Assembly (NCBI GenBank): GCA_900319385.1
Contig: ONOG01000002.1
Location: 62,001-126,000 of the forward strand
From: an uncultured Prevotellaceae bacterium
GTDB lineage: Bacteria > Bacteroidota > Bacteroidia > Bacteroidales > Bacteroidaceae
DNA length: 64,000 bases
Direction of reading: 5' to 3'
Below are positions 7,940 through 16,207 of the stretch, one piece after another (position 1 is the stretch's first letter; each line of letters begins with the position of its first letter). Below the pieces are notes generated by a model. It made no database searches and was not told the DNA's origin. It saw nothing but the letters and a program-made list of their open reading frames with translations. Position numbers and translations under genes: made by a program.

Positions 7940-8869
7940 TTATTTCCGCTCCATCACGGTGCGGCTGATGGTGTGGTTGCCTGGCAGATTGTGGTTGCTC
8001 TCCAGCGTGATGCGCAGCGGCCATCCGTCGTCGCCGAGGTCCAGCGTGGCGTGCGACGACATTTGCAGGTCGCCGATGCCCTGTGCCTTCAGGTCCATTT
8101 TGCGGAACTCCTCGATGGCTTCGGCAGGGATGTTGGGCATGAAGCGGAGTATGTTGTCGATGACGTACTGCTTCAGTTCGTCGTCGGTCATGTCCAGCCG
8201 GCTTTCGGTTGTGACGTGGCGTCCGTCGGGTGCGACGGTGTAGGTGCGCAGGAACTTCAGACCGGTTGACATCGCGTAGCGCTCTTCCATGCCCGATGTG
8301 ATGGGCCGTCCCAACAGGGTGAGCGGACCGACGATGGTGCGGAGGTTCTTCAGGACGCTCTCCTCGGTGGCTTGCTCCATGAGAATGCGCTTCGTCATCT
8401 CACGCATTTGGTGGCGAGTGGCCGAGGGCATGATGCTGTCCAGGTGGTTGATGAGGCCGTTAAACAACTTTTCGACGTTCGCCTGCATTTCATCAGCATT
8501 GAGGATGCCGACGATGGCACCGTCGTGGTCGAGACGGTAGCGCACAGTTTGGTTGCGCTGCAGGTTCTGAAACCATTCATCCATGCTGTTGTTGCCCATG
8601 ATGCCCGGTTCGATGTTCGGCTTGTCCAACGGCTTTGTCTTCACTTCGAGGACGTAGCCCTCCGGCGTCGCTTCCGTCACCGTGAAGGTCGTCTCTTCGC
8701 GGCCGGTCATGCCGTTGTCCCCGTCCGTTCCCTGTTTATACGACTCGTAGTAGGTGGTGTAGCTGTGTACGTCGCCCAGACGGAGTTGAGGGGCGATGGC
8801 GACGTTCTGCTGTGCCTGCATGGCGGTGGTGCAGACGAGGCACAGCGCAAGAATTGTCTGTCTTTTCAT
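7940..8869 (-). CDS. Hypothetical exported protein of the sigma-factor operon
   Basis: A 309-residue protein with a clear signal peptide (LALCLVCTTAMQAQQ) and no membrane segment after it, so probably periplasmic or surface exposed. It is mostly beta-strand in appearance and contains a segment RYRLDHDGAIVGILNADEMQ followed by helices. It resembles in style the DUF6263-like secreted proteins of Bacteroidota, but I do not firmly recognise it. It is the last gene of the operon with the ECF sigma factor and its putative anti-sigma factor (22-base gap to the gene before it), so it may be a target or a modulator of that envelope-sensing switch. Confidence 0.8.
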   Translation of the reverse strand: MKRQTILALCLVCTTAMQAQQNVAIAPQLRLGDVHSYTTYYESYKQGTDGDNGMTGREETTFTVTEATPEGYVLEVKTKPLDKPNIEPGIMGNNSMDEWFQNLQRNQTVRYRLDHDGAIVGILNADEMQANVEKLFNGLINHLDSIMPSATRHQMREMTKRILMEQATEESVLKNLRTIVGPLTLLGRPITSGMEERYAMSTGLKFLRTYTVAPDGRHVTTESRLDMTDDELKQYVIDNILRFMPNIPAEAIEEFRKMDLKAQGIGDLQMSSHATLDLGDDGWPLRITLESNHNLPGNHTISRTVMERK

Positions 8870-8891
8870 TTTGTATGGTTTTTATGGTTGT

Positions 8892-9302
8892 TTATTTGGT
8901 GGCCAAGAGGTTGTAGTCAATGTTGTCGCAGAGGGCAGAGCACCCTCCGAAGTCCTCGGGTTCGCTGACCGTGTTTTCTGCAACCGCAGGGACTTCGACG
9001 CGCACCTCCTTCGTGACGACGCGCGTGAGGAAGACGGTGTCGTGGACGAAGACCTTTGTCTCGACGCGCACCGGCGCTACCTCTTTCTCGACGATGGGGC
9101 CGGGTGTCGAGGGTGTCTCGACCGAAGTTCTGGGCATTGTCAGGCCCGCCACAAAGCAGGCGACGCAGGCAGCGGCAGCCCACCACAGTCCGTGGCTGCG
9201 GGAGCTTCGCATCAACGGGTTCTGGGGCACACGCAGCGTTTGGTTCTGCTGCGCTCGCAACGTCTGTGCGCTGCGGATGATGTCGTTGTCAGATATGTTC
9301 AT
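8892..9302 (-). CDS. Putative anti-sigma factor, single transmembrane segment
   Basis: A 136-residue protein with a short cytoplasmic N-terminus, one transmembrane helix (about residues 39-56, LWWAAAACVACFVAGLTM) and a Val/Thr-rich periplasmic tail. It overlaps the end of the ECF sigma gene by 14 bases, which is the usual position of an anti-sigma factor. There is no zinc-binding HxxxCxxC motif in the N-terminus, so it is not a classical ZAS protein; the role is inferred from position and topology only. Confidence 0.7.
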   Translation of the reverse strand: MNISDNDIIRSAQTLRAQQNQTLRVPQNPLMRSSRSHGLWWAAAACVACFVAGLTMPRTSVETPSTPGPIVEKEVAPVRVETKVFVHDTVFLTRVVTKEVRVEVPAVAENTVSEPEDFGGCSALCDNIDYNLLATK

Positions 9303-9879
9303 AATGCTTGAGTTGTTGACGTATCAGGTTCATGGTCTTGTGAAGGCGGCTCTTGACGGTGCCCTCGGGGATTTGGAGAATGGCAGCTATCTGCGGCACG
9401 GTCAGTTCTTCCTCGTGGCGCAGGGAGAAGAGCAGTCGGAGCGGCGGCGGAAGTGCGTCGAGCACCTGCTGCAGGGCTTCCATCAGCCGTTCGTGGTCCA
9501 TCTGGATTTCCACCGCACTTTCCTCGGCAGGCTGTGCGTCGAGTGTCTGCAGATACTGCGCCTCGTAGGCATTGCTGCGGTAGATGTTCTTGCAGAGATT
9601 GTAGGCTATGCTGAACACCCAGGTGCCGACGTCGCTGCCTTCGACGTAACGTTCGCGGTGCTCGAACACCCGTAGCAGCGTGTCCTGCATGGCGTCGGCA
9701 GCCCGTTCTTCGTCGCCGCCGAGCTGGCGAAAGAAGAATCCTTGCAGGCGTCGGGCGTAGCGGTGGTAGAGCGTGTCGAAGGCTCGACGGTCGCCACGCT
9801 TCACCTCCAGCATGAGCCGCTTGTCGTCCATCGCGTGCAACGCTGTCTCGCGCCGTGAAAAGAGGGACAGTACACTCAT
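9289..9879 (-). CDS. ECF-type RNA polymerase sigma factor
   Basis: A 196-residue extracytoplasmic-function sigma factor. Region 2 reads DTLYHRYARRLQGFFFRQLG then MQDTLLRVFEHRERY and TWVFSIAYNLCKNIYR. Region 4 reads LPPPLRLLFSLRHEEELTVP then IAAILQIPEGTVKSRLHKT, the DNA-binding helix-turn-helix. The start overlaps the stop of the upstream gene in an ATGA, supporting the first Met; a second Met at residue 17 is possible. It should direct RNA polymerase to a small regulon in response to an envelope or nutrient signal, held in check by the next gene. Confidence 0.93.
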   Translation of the reverse strand: MSVLSLFSRRETALHAMDDKRLMLEVKRGDRRAFDTLYHRYARRLQGFFFRQLGGDEERAADAMQDTLLRVFEHRERYVEGSDVGTWVFSIAYNLCKNIYRSNAYEAQYLQTLDAQPAEESAVEIQMDHERLMEALQQVLDALPPPLRLLFSLRHEEELTVPQIAAILQIPEGTVKSRLHKTMNLIRQQLKHYEHI

Positions 9880-10790
9880 AGCAGACGTGAGACTTGGTTA
9901 TACTCCCGCTCCCGTCGTTCCTGCATCCGACGGTAGTTCAGCGCATCGCGAATCAGCTGTTCGAGCCATGCCAAGCGCTCTGGACGATGTGCCCGATAGT
10001 AGGGCAGCAGACCTTCGTACAGGATGCGATAGTTTTCGGCCAGAGTCGAACGGGTGAAGGACAGCGCACCCTCCTGCTCCTTACCGCGAGGCGGTGTGAA
10101 CGTCATGCGCAGGTAGTCGAGCAGGTAGCGTTGCTCCAGGTTGCGACACTTCACCACTATATTATTATAAGGTGTGCGCGCGTAGTGCATGGTGAGTCCC
10201 TCGTTGTAGAGGCAGGACTTCAGTTCGGTGGCCACACTGTCGATGTGCAGGGCCTGCGGGTCGTTGGCATCGAGATAGGCAGGGTGGCAAATCATGTTCA
10301 TGGCAGAGGCGGAGAGATAGACCTGGCGCTTGGCGTGGCGGCCTACCCACTGCGTCATCAGCACGAAGCGTCCGTCGCCGAAATATTCCTGGGGTACAGG
10401 CACCTCCATGCGGCGGCACATCGTCGCCATGTACGTACTGTCGTACAGCGCATTGACATCGACCAACACCTTGTCGCGATGGACGTGGAGCACGCGCTGC
10501 AGAATCAGCTTTCCGACGAGGTTCGACTCCGTCATGGCGAGGTAGATGCCCCAGTCGTCCATCCCCTGCAGCTCGTTGTAGTGGTAGTTGAGCACGTCTG
10601 CAGGGTAGAGTCCGCTGTAGTACCAGCGCGTGAGCAGGGTGTCGAGCGCGGCGTCGTCCTGCGCCACGACGAGTTCGTGAACGCGCTCGTAGTCCAGTTC
10701 CTGTGCCGAGGAATGGACCGTTGGCAGGTGGAAAAGGAACATGAGGAGCAGGGTGGGGAGAAGGTGAAATCTTTGTTTCATGGGATTCAA
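9876..10790 (-). CDS. Hypothetical exported protein heading the sigma-factor operon
   Basis: A 304-residue secreted protein. A signal peptide (LLPTLLLMFLFHLPTVHSSA) precedes a helical, charged protein without recognisable domains. The first Met is at 10790; Met4 (10781) is an alternative. The last codons overlap the sigma-factor start (ATGA), so translation of the two is coupled. An unusual feature is that a secreted protein is encoded ahead of the sigma factor and is made in fixed ratio with it. I do not recognise a family. Confidence 0.8.
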   Translation of the reverse strand: MNPMKQRFHLLPTLLLMFLFHLPTVHSSAQELDYERVHELVVAQDDAALDTLLTRWYYSGLYPADVLNYHYNELQGMDDWGIYLAMTESNLVGKLILQRVLHVHRDKVLVDVNALYDSTYMATMCRRMEVPVPQEYFGDGRFVLMTQWVGRHAKRQVYLSASAMNMICHPAYLDANDPQALHIDSVATELKSCLYNEGLTMHYARTPYNNIVVKCRNLEQRYLLDYLRMTFTPPRGKEQEGALSFTRSTLAENYRILYEGLLPYYRAHRPERLAWLEQLIRDALNYRRMQERREREYNQVSRLL

Positions 10791-10927
10791 TCGTTACTTT
10801 TTTTGTCGTTTTCTGCAACAGCATACACACAACATCGGAAAACGTTCGGTCTGCCATCGACATTTTTGCAAAATTTGCACTCAAGTCCCCACAAAGGTAA
10901 GCAAAAGTGTGCTGAATCGCAAATAGA

Positions 10928-10959
10928 TTTGCATTTTCTCGCATTTCATCGTACCTTTG
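10928..10959 (+). promoter_or_regulatory. Bacteroidota promoter for the ABC-F gene
   Basis: TTTG at 10928-10931 and TACCTTTG at 10952-10959 are separated by 20 bases, the standard -33/-7 pair. The predicted transcript would start only about 15 bases before the ATG at 10981. Confidence 0.75.
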
Positions 10960-10980
10960 CAGGCGAAACGAAGAACAGAC

Positions 10981-12897
10981 ATGGTATCAGTTGACAATAT
11001 ATCGGTGGAGTTTTCGGCACGCCCGCTGCTGACGGACGTGTCGTTCGTCGTCAGTCCGAAGGACCGCATCGCGCTGGTCGGGAAGAACGGAGCAGGAAAA
11101 TCGACCCTGCTCAAGATCATTGCAGGCCAGCAGCAGCCGACACGCGGGGTGGTGAACTGCCAGCGCGACACGACCATCGGCTACCTGCCGCAGGTGATGG
11201 TGCTGAGCGACGACCGCACGGTGATGGAAGAGACGGAGACTGCCTTTGCCCACTACAGCGAGCTGGAACAGCGGCTGGAACGGATGAACGACGAGATAGC
11301 GCGCCGCACCGACTACGAGAGCGACGACTACATGCAGCTCGTCGAACGCTACACGCACGAACAGGAGCGTCTGCAGATGCTCGGCGTGCAGAACCGCCAG
11401 GCCGACATCGAACGCACGTTGCAGGGACTCGGCTTCCGTCGCGAGGACTTTCTGCGGCCGACGCGTGAGTTCAGTGGGGGCTGGCGAATGCGCATCGAAC
11501 TTGCCAAGCTGTTACTCATGAAGCCCGACCTCCTGCTCCTCGACGAGCCGACCAACCATCTCGACATCGGTTCCATCCAATGGCTGGAGCAGTATTGCCA
11601 GCAGCGCGCCAATGCCCTCATCCTGGTGAGCCACGACCGGGCATTCATCAACAACGTGACCACCCGCACGATAGAGATCAGTTGTGGCCGAATCAACGAC
11701 TACAAGGTGAAGTATGACCAGTATGTCGAGCTGCGCGAGGAACGTCGGCAGACCCAGCTGCGTGCCTACGAGAACCAGCAACGGGAGATTGCCGAAGCCC
11801 GCGACTTCATCGAACGGTTCCGCTACAAGCCTACGAAGTCGAACCAGGTGCAGAGCCGCATCAAGATGCTCGAAAAGATGGTGCCCGTAGAGATCGACGA
11901 AGTAGATACCAGTCGGCTGCACCTGCGTTTTCCGCCTTGCCAACGCAGCGGCGACTACCCCGTCATCTGCGAGGATGTGGCGAAGACCTATGGCTCGCAC
12001 AATGTGTTCAGCCAGGTCAACCTTAGCATCAAGCGTGGCGAGAAAGTGGCGTTCATGGGCAACAACGGCGAAGGCAAATCGACCCTCGTCAAGTGTATCA
12101 TGGGCGAGATACCGTTCGACGGACGCCTGACCATCGCGCAGAACGTGCAGATAGGCTACTTTGCACAGAACCAGGCACAGCTGCTCGACGGCGACCTCAC
12201 CGTGTTCGACACCATCGACCGCGTCGCCAGTGGCGACATCCGGACGAAGATTCGTGACCTGCTCGGCGCGTTCATGTTCGGCGGCGAGGAGAGCGAAAAA
12301 TTCGTCCGTGTGCTCTCGGGTGGCGAACGGAGCAGGCTGGCGATGATCCGACTCCTGCTTCAGCCTGTCAATCTGCTCATACTCGACGAACCGACAAACC
12401 ACCTCGACATGCAGTCGAAGGACGTACTGAAGCATGCCATTCAGCAGTTCGACGGCACGGCCATCATCGTCAGCCACGACCGCGACTTCCTCGACGGACT
12501 GGTCGATCGGCTGTATGTGTTTGCCGACGGCAAGGTTCGCGAACATCTCGGCGACCTCAACAGCCTGTTGCTGAGCAACCAAAGTTTTCAGAACACGCCA
12601 CCCCTCCAGAAGCCCCAGCCCGCACAGCCCACGCAGAGTGCTCCGTCTGCCTCCGACTACGCCGCACGCAAGGAGCAGCAGAAGCTCATCCGGCGTGCCG
12701 AGAAACAGTTGGCAGACTGCGAGGCCACCATCGAACGCCTGGAGCAGGACATCGCCGACGTCGAGGCCCGACTGTCCACCCCCGAAGGTGCTGCCGACGC
12801 CTCCCTCTTCCAGCGCCACGCCGACCTGCGCCACCAACTCGACACGGCCATGGAGCAGTGGGAACAGGCTGGCGAAGCCCTGTCCGCTCTGTCGTAG
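10981..12897 (+). CDS. ABC-F family ATPase
   Basis: A soluble protein with two ATP-binding cassettes that acts on ribosomes rather than in transport, 638 residues from the ATG at 10981. The frame begins at 10957, but that codon lies inside the promoter. Cassette 1: Walker A GKNGAGKST at about 34-42, signature SGGWRMRIELAKL near 165, Walker B LLLLDEPTNHLD with Asp188-Glu189. Cassette 2: GNNGEGKST from 360, signature SGGERSRLAM near 446, LLILDEPTNHLD with Asp469. The linker between them is the charged ABC-F arm. A C-terminal coiled coil (about 560-635, KLIRRAEKQLADCEATIERL) points to the Uup/YkpA-like subgroup. Nothing marks it as a resistance protein. Confidence 0.93.
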   Translation: MVSVDNISVEFSARPLLTDVSFVVSPKDRIALVGKNGAGKSTLLKIIAGQQQPTRGVVNCQRDTTIGYLPQVMVLSDDRTVMEETETAFAHYSELEQRLERMNDEIARRTDYESDDYMQLVERYTHEQERLQMLGVQNRQADIERTLQGLGFRREDFLRPTREFSGGWRMRIELAKLLLMKPDLLLLDEPTNHLDIGSIQWLEQYCQQRANALILVSHDRAFINNVTTRTIEISCGRINDYKVKYDQYVELREERRQTQLRAYENQQREIAEARDFIERFRYKPTKSNQVQSRIKMLEKMVPVEIDEVDTSRLHLRFPPCQRSGDYPVICEDVAKTYGSHNVFSQVNLSIKRGEKVAFMGNNGEGKSTLVKCIMGEIPFDGRLTIAQNVQIGYFAQNQAQLLDGDLTVFDTIDRVASGDIRTKIRDLLGAFMFGGEESEKFVRVLSGGERSRLAMIRLLLQPVNLLILDEPTNHLDMQSKDVLKHAIQQFDGTAIIVSHDRDFLDGLVDRLYVFADGKVREHLGDLNSLLLSNQSFQNTPPLQKPQPAQPTQSAPSASDYAARKEQQKLIRRAEKQLADCEATIERLEQDIADVEARLSTPEGAADASLFQRHADLRHQLDTAMEQWEQAGEALSALS

Positions 12898-12904
12898 AGC
12901 GTGA

Positions 12905-13005
12905 CGCGTAAAGCGAAGTACAAAGTACGAAGAACATCTACGTAATGCAAAGTATCGCTGCAGCCGTACTTCTCTTCATTGTACTTTGTAGTTCGTACTT
13001 CGTAA
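12905..13005. repeat. Simple-repeat tracts of the GTACAAA family (inverted pair)
   Basis: AAGCGAAGTACAAAGTACGA near 12911-12930 and the opposite orientation TTCATTGTACTTTGTAGTTC near 12974-12993 bracket a short spacer between the ABC-F gene and the next lipoprotein gene. The two can pair as an imperfect stem and may act as a terminator. Confidence 0.7.
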
Positions 13006-13029
13006 ATTTGTGGGTTATTTCAAAGTTTT

Positions 13030-13061
13030 TTTGGCTGTTTCGCAGAGAATTGTTATCTTTG
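13030..13061 (+). promoter_or_regulatory. Bacteroidota promoter for the lipoprotein/LemA operon
   Basis: TTTG at 13030-13033 and TATCTTTG at 13054-13061 with a 20-base spacer, 28 bases ahead of the start codon at 13089. Confidence 0.75.
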
Positions 13062-13088
13062 TCGCAAATTCATCAAAACCATGCATTT

Positions 13089-13649
13089 ATGAAACAGCGG
13101 GTATCCTTTTGCAAATTCTTGAGTGCGTCGCTCCTGACCCTTTTGTGCGCTGCAGCGTGCACCTCGGGCGGCAAGACGCAGGATGTGACGGTCGATGAAG
13201 CCCAGCTCGACTCTGCCCTCGAGGCGGAAGCTGTGCTGAAGGTCGATGAACTGAGTCCGGAACAGCAGCAACAGATGGCTGACGAAAAGGCGTTTCTGGA
13301 GCAGTTCTACCAGCAGCTTGACGAGGACGAGGACATGGAAACCGTCGTCCGGCAGAATGTGTCGGCCAACTGTCTGGACTGGCTGAAGGCAATGTACGAC
13401 TACGATTGCGAGAGTGGCGACTGCATTGCTTTCTGGTTGTTTACCTACAACATGACCGACCCTGGCTCGCTGAAGGAAAGAGTAATCGAGCCTGTGGCGG
13501 AGCATACGTTCAAGGTGTTGATGACCTACGATTGCGGAAACGGCGAGTTGTACGACTACTGGCTGCAACTCGAGGTCGTGAAGGACGGCGATGCCTACAA
13601 GGTTAACGACGTCGATGAATTGAAAAATGAAAGCTATACTAACCCTTAA
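13089..13649 (+). CDS. Hypothetical lipoprotein
   Basis: A 186-residue protein starting at the ATG at 13089, just after a good promoter; the longer frame from 12945 would run through the promoter and a simple repeat. The N-terminus is a lipoprotein signal with Cys24 in LLCAAACTSGG. An acidic helical stretch rich in Glu and Gln (about 35-85) is followed by a compact domain with VSANCLDWLKAMYDYDCESG and a matching later segment VLMTYDCGNGELYDYW, suggesting two similar halves. It lies 11 bases before LemA. No family is recognised. Confidence 0.78.
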   Translation: MKQRVSFCKFLSASLLTLLCAAACTSGGKTQDVTVDEAQLDSALEAEAVLKVDELSPEQQQQMADEKAFLEQFYQQLDEDEDMETVVRQNVSANCLDWLKAMYDYDCESGDCIAFWLFTYNMTDPGSLKERVIEPVAEHTFKVLMTYDCGNGELYDYWLQLEVVKDGDAYKVNDVDELKNESYTNP

Positions 13650-13660
13650 ATCACAAAACA

Positions 13661-14233
13661 ATGTCAGCAGGACTTATCTTTTTGGTAGTGGTGGTGGTAG
13701 CCGCCGTCGCTATTTTCTTCTGGTTCATGAACACTCAACGGGAGCTTGTCAACCTGGACGAGAAGGCTAAGAACGCACTCAGTCAGATAGAAGTGCAGCT
13801 CAACTCGCGCTGGGACGCACTGCTCAACCTGGCCCGCACTGCGTCGCAGTATGCACAACACGAGAGCGAAACGCTCATCAAGACCATTCAGGCACGTCGC
13901 GGCTCGGAGGTGAAGACCGCTGAGGACATCGAAGCCAGCCAGTCGGCTCTGGGCAGTGTGCTGAGCCGTCTGATGGTACTCACCGAGAACTATCCACAAC
14001 TCAAGGCCGACGCCCTGTTTACCAAGACGATGGACGCCGTGAACGGCTACGAAGAAAACGTGCGCATGAGCCGCATGATCTACAACGACTCTGCCACCCG
14101 CATGAACCGCTATGTGCGCCAGTGGCCCTCGTCGTTCGTGGCCAACATGCTCCACTTCTCCACCATGGAATACCTGAAGGTGGACAACGAGCAGAAGCGC
14201 GACGCACCCGTGCTGTTCGGCGAGAACAAATAG
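13661..14233 (+). CDS. LemA family protein
   Basis: A 190-residue membrane-anchored helical protein. One N-terminal transmembrane segment (about residues 4-23) is followed by the LemA signature NTQRELVNLDEKAKNALSQI and VQLNSRWDALLNLARTA and long antiparallel helices. LemA proteins sit with the helical bundle on the outer side of the inner membrane; their molecular function is not known. As in many bacteria it is followed by a DUF2207 membrane protein, which supports a joint role. Confidence 0.9.
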   Translation: MSAGLIFLVVVVVAAVAIFFWFMNTQRELVNLDEKAKNALSQIEVQLNSRWDALLNLARTASQYAQHESETLIKTIQARRGSEVKTAEDIEASQSALGSVLSRLMVLTENYPQLKADALFTKTMDAVNGYEENVRMSRMIYNDSATRMNRYVRQWPSSFVANMLHFSTMEYLKVDNEQKRDAPVLFGENK

Positions 14234-14243
14234 TTTTTCCATC

Positions 14244-14316
14244 AACCACGGATGATGTGAATGGCACGAAGCCGACTCCATATATCTATTCGTGCCATTC
14301 CTGCCATTCGTGGTTT
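14244..14316. repeat. Imperfect inverted repeat of the CACGAATG family
   Basis: CCACGGATGATGTGAATGGC on the left pairs with GCCATTCCTGCCATTCGTGG on the right. It belongs to the same loose family as the elements at 54528-54633 and 55993-56310 and lies in the short spacer between LemA and the DUF2207 gene. Confidence 0.7.
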
Positions 14317-14331
14317 AGTATTTCTTATGCT

Positions 14332-16161
14332 ATGAAGCGATTTATCATCATTCTTGTTGCGCTCCTGGCAACAACCGTGGGCCTTCGTGCCCAGCACCGT
14401 CTGGACAGCCTCTACATCTGGGTCGTACTCAAACCGAACGGCGATGCCTACATCGAGGAAGACCGCTACATGCGCCTCGGCGACGAAGGTACGGAGGTGT
14501 ATGAAAAGATGTACAACCTCAGCGACCGCCAGATGGGCATCAAGGACTTCGGCGTGAGGGACAGCATCTACGGCGAGTACGAACGGGTGGACTGGGATGT
14601 CCACGGTTCGCGTTCGTGGAAGGCCGGACGCTGCGGCATCAACTACGTCGAAGAGGGCATGGAACTCTGCTGGGGCTTCGGCGAACCTGGCGAACACGTC
14701 TTCACCACCTACTATGTGCTGCAGAACCTGGTGCAGTCGTACACCGACTACGACGGCTTCAACCACTGCTTCTACGACGCTTCCAACCCGCCGGCTCGCA
14801 AGGTCGTCACGACCATCATGGCGGGCGACAGCACCCTGCACTTCAGCAAGGAGAACACTGGAATCTGGCATTTCAAATACTATGGCGAAGCCTGGTTTAC
14901 GGAATCGGGCAAGACACTCTTTGAGAGTACGCAGGCTCTCGACGAGGGCGACAAGGTGGTCATCATGATGCAGTTCCAAAAAGGAATGTTCCAACCGCTC
15001 ATCAGTCACGACGAAACCTTCGTCGAACGGGTCAAGGAGCGTGCCTTCATCGGCAGCGACTACGAGATTGACGACCCTGGCGACGGGGGTGGCACACAGT
15101 CATCCTTCCTCGGAGGCGACGATGCTTCGTTGTTTGAAACCATCATGGGTTACGTCATCGGCGGACTCTGCTGCATCGTCCTGCCGCTGTTATGGCTGCT
15201 GAGCATCATTTTCAAGAAACCGCTCGAACGCAAACGCCGCCGCAAGCTCATCCTCAATGTGCTGGGCAATCCCGACGAAATACCCTATCACCGCGAGGTG
15301 CCCTTCGGCGGAAAACTCGTCGAGTCGCAGCGCGTGTTGCGCGACACCCTGGGCATCCTTTCGCAAAAGCCCACTTTCGGCGTCAAGGAACTGACCGAGG
15401 CCCTGCTGCTGCGCCTGCTTTACAAAGGCAAAATCAGCGTCGAAACCGAGCTGGATGAGAAGGGCAACCTGCGCGAAGTGTTCGGCATCAAGCCCGTTCC
15501 GCAGGACACAGAGAAGACGTTCCGCGAGGAAGACGACGAGATGGAGCACGGCCTGCAACGCCTGCTCTATGCGGCTGCCGGCGACGATCACCTGCTTCAG
15601 CCGAACGAACTCAAGACATTCATCCGCAACGAACAGAACACCCTCCAGTTCCGAAGCTTCGCCAAAAAACTGACAAACGTCACTGGGGTCTATAGCGACT
15701 TTAACGTCGAGTCGCGTTTCAAGAAAGTTAGCTCCGACAAGGCCCGCGAAGTGTTCGGCTTCTGGCAGTACCTCAACGACTTCTCACTCATCGGCGAACG
15801 CGAAGTAGTCGAAGTCCATCTGTGGAAGGACTACCTCGTCTTCGGCGCCCTTTACGGCATTGCCAAGAAGGTGCGCGAGGGCATGAAGAAAATATGCCCC
15901 GACTACGCGTCGCTCGACCTGCTCACCCAGCAAATCCTGCGTGAGGACACCGACCTTTATCGCTACGTCGGACTGCTCAGCCTTGCGACCTACGACACCG
16001 TCCGCTACTCCAGCACCTACGAAACCGCAGCCGAGCGCCGTGCCCGCCAAGCCGAAGAGGCACGTGAGCGTGCCCGCGAACGCTACAGCGGTGGAGGCGG
16101 CAGCTCCAGCTTCGGCGGTGGTGGCGGCTTTAGCGGCGGTGGCGGCTCTGGCGTGCGCTGA
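14332..16161 (+). CDS. DUF2207 domain membrane protein
   Basis: A 609-residue protein started at the ATG at 14332, where a good signal peptide begins (MKRFIIILVALLATTVGLRA). The frame extends upstream into LemA but is not coding there. Residues 25-200 form the DUF2207 extracytoplasmic domain. A transmembrane segment lies near 272-294 (VIGGLCCIVLPLLWLLSIIF), then a long cytoplasmic domain, and a low-complexity tail GGGGGFSGGGGSGVR that is characteristic of this family. It is usually found beside LemA, as here. The function is unknown. Confidence 0.88.
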   Translation: MKRFIIILVALLATTVGLRAQHRLDSLYIWVVLKPNGDAYIEEDRYMRLGDEGTEVYEKMYNLSDRQMGIKDFGVRDSIYGEYERVDWDVHGSRSWKAGRCGINYVEEGMELCWGFGEPGEHVFTTYYVLQNLVQSYTDYDGFNHCFYDASNPPARKVVTTIMAGDSTLHFSKENTGIWHFKYYGEAWFTESGKTLFESTQALDEGDKVVIMMQFQKGMFQPLISHDETFVERVKERAFIGSDYEIDDPGDGGGTQSSFLGGDDASLFETIMGYVIGGLCCIVLPLLWLLSIIFKKPLERKRRRKLILNVLGNPDEIPYHREVPFGGKLVESQRVLRDTLGILSQKPTFGVKELTEALLLRLLYKGKISVETELDEKGNLREVFGIKPVPQDTEKTFREEDDEMEHGLQRLLYAAAGDDHLLQPNELKTFIRNEQNTLQFRSFAKKLTNVTGVYSDFNVESRFKKVSSDKAREVFGFWQYLNDFSLIGEREVVEVHLWKDYLVFGALYGIAKKVREGMKKICPDYASLDLLTQQILREDTDLYRYVGLLSLATYDTVRYSSTYETAAERRARQAEEARERARERYSGGGGSSSFGGGGGFSGGGGSGVR

Positions 16162-16207
16162 GGTGAACAATCAAGAAAACAGAAACTACATATAAGTTAA
16201 TCTATTC

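Noticed and set aside
7803..8243. 146-codon frame over the right arm of repeat element A
   Set aside because: The start consists of 22-bp repeats, which shift frame each unit, and the rest is antisense to the secreted protein gene.
10981..12897. Antibiotic-resistance ABC-F protein
   Set aside because: The C-terminal coiled coil and general form fit the housekeeping Uup/YkpA-like group; nothing shows a resistance-type interdomain linker.
12945..13088. N-terminal extension of the lipoprotein at 13089
   Set aside because: It covers a simple repeat and the promoter, and would bury the lipoprotein signal.
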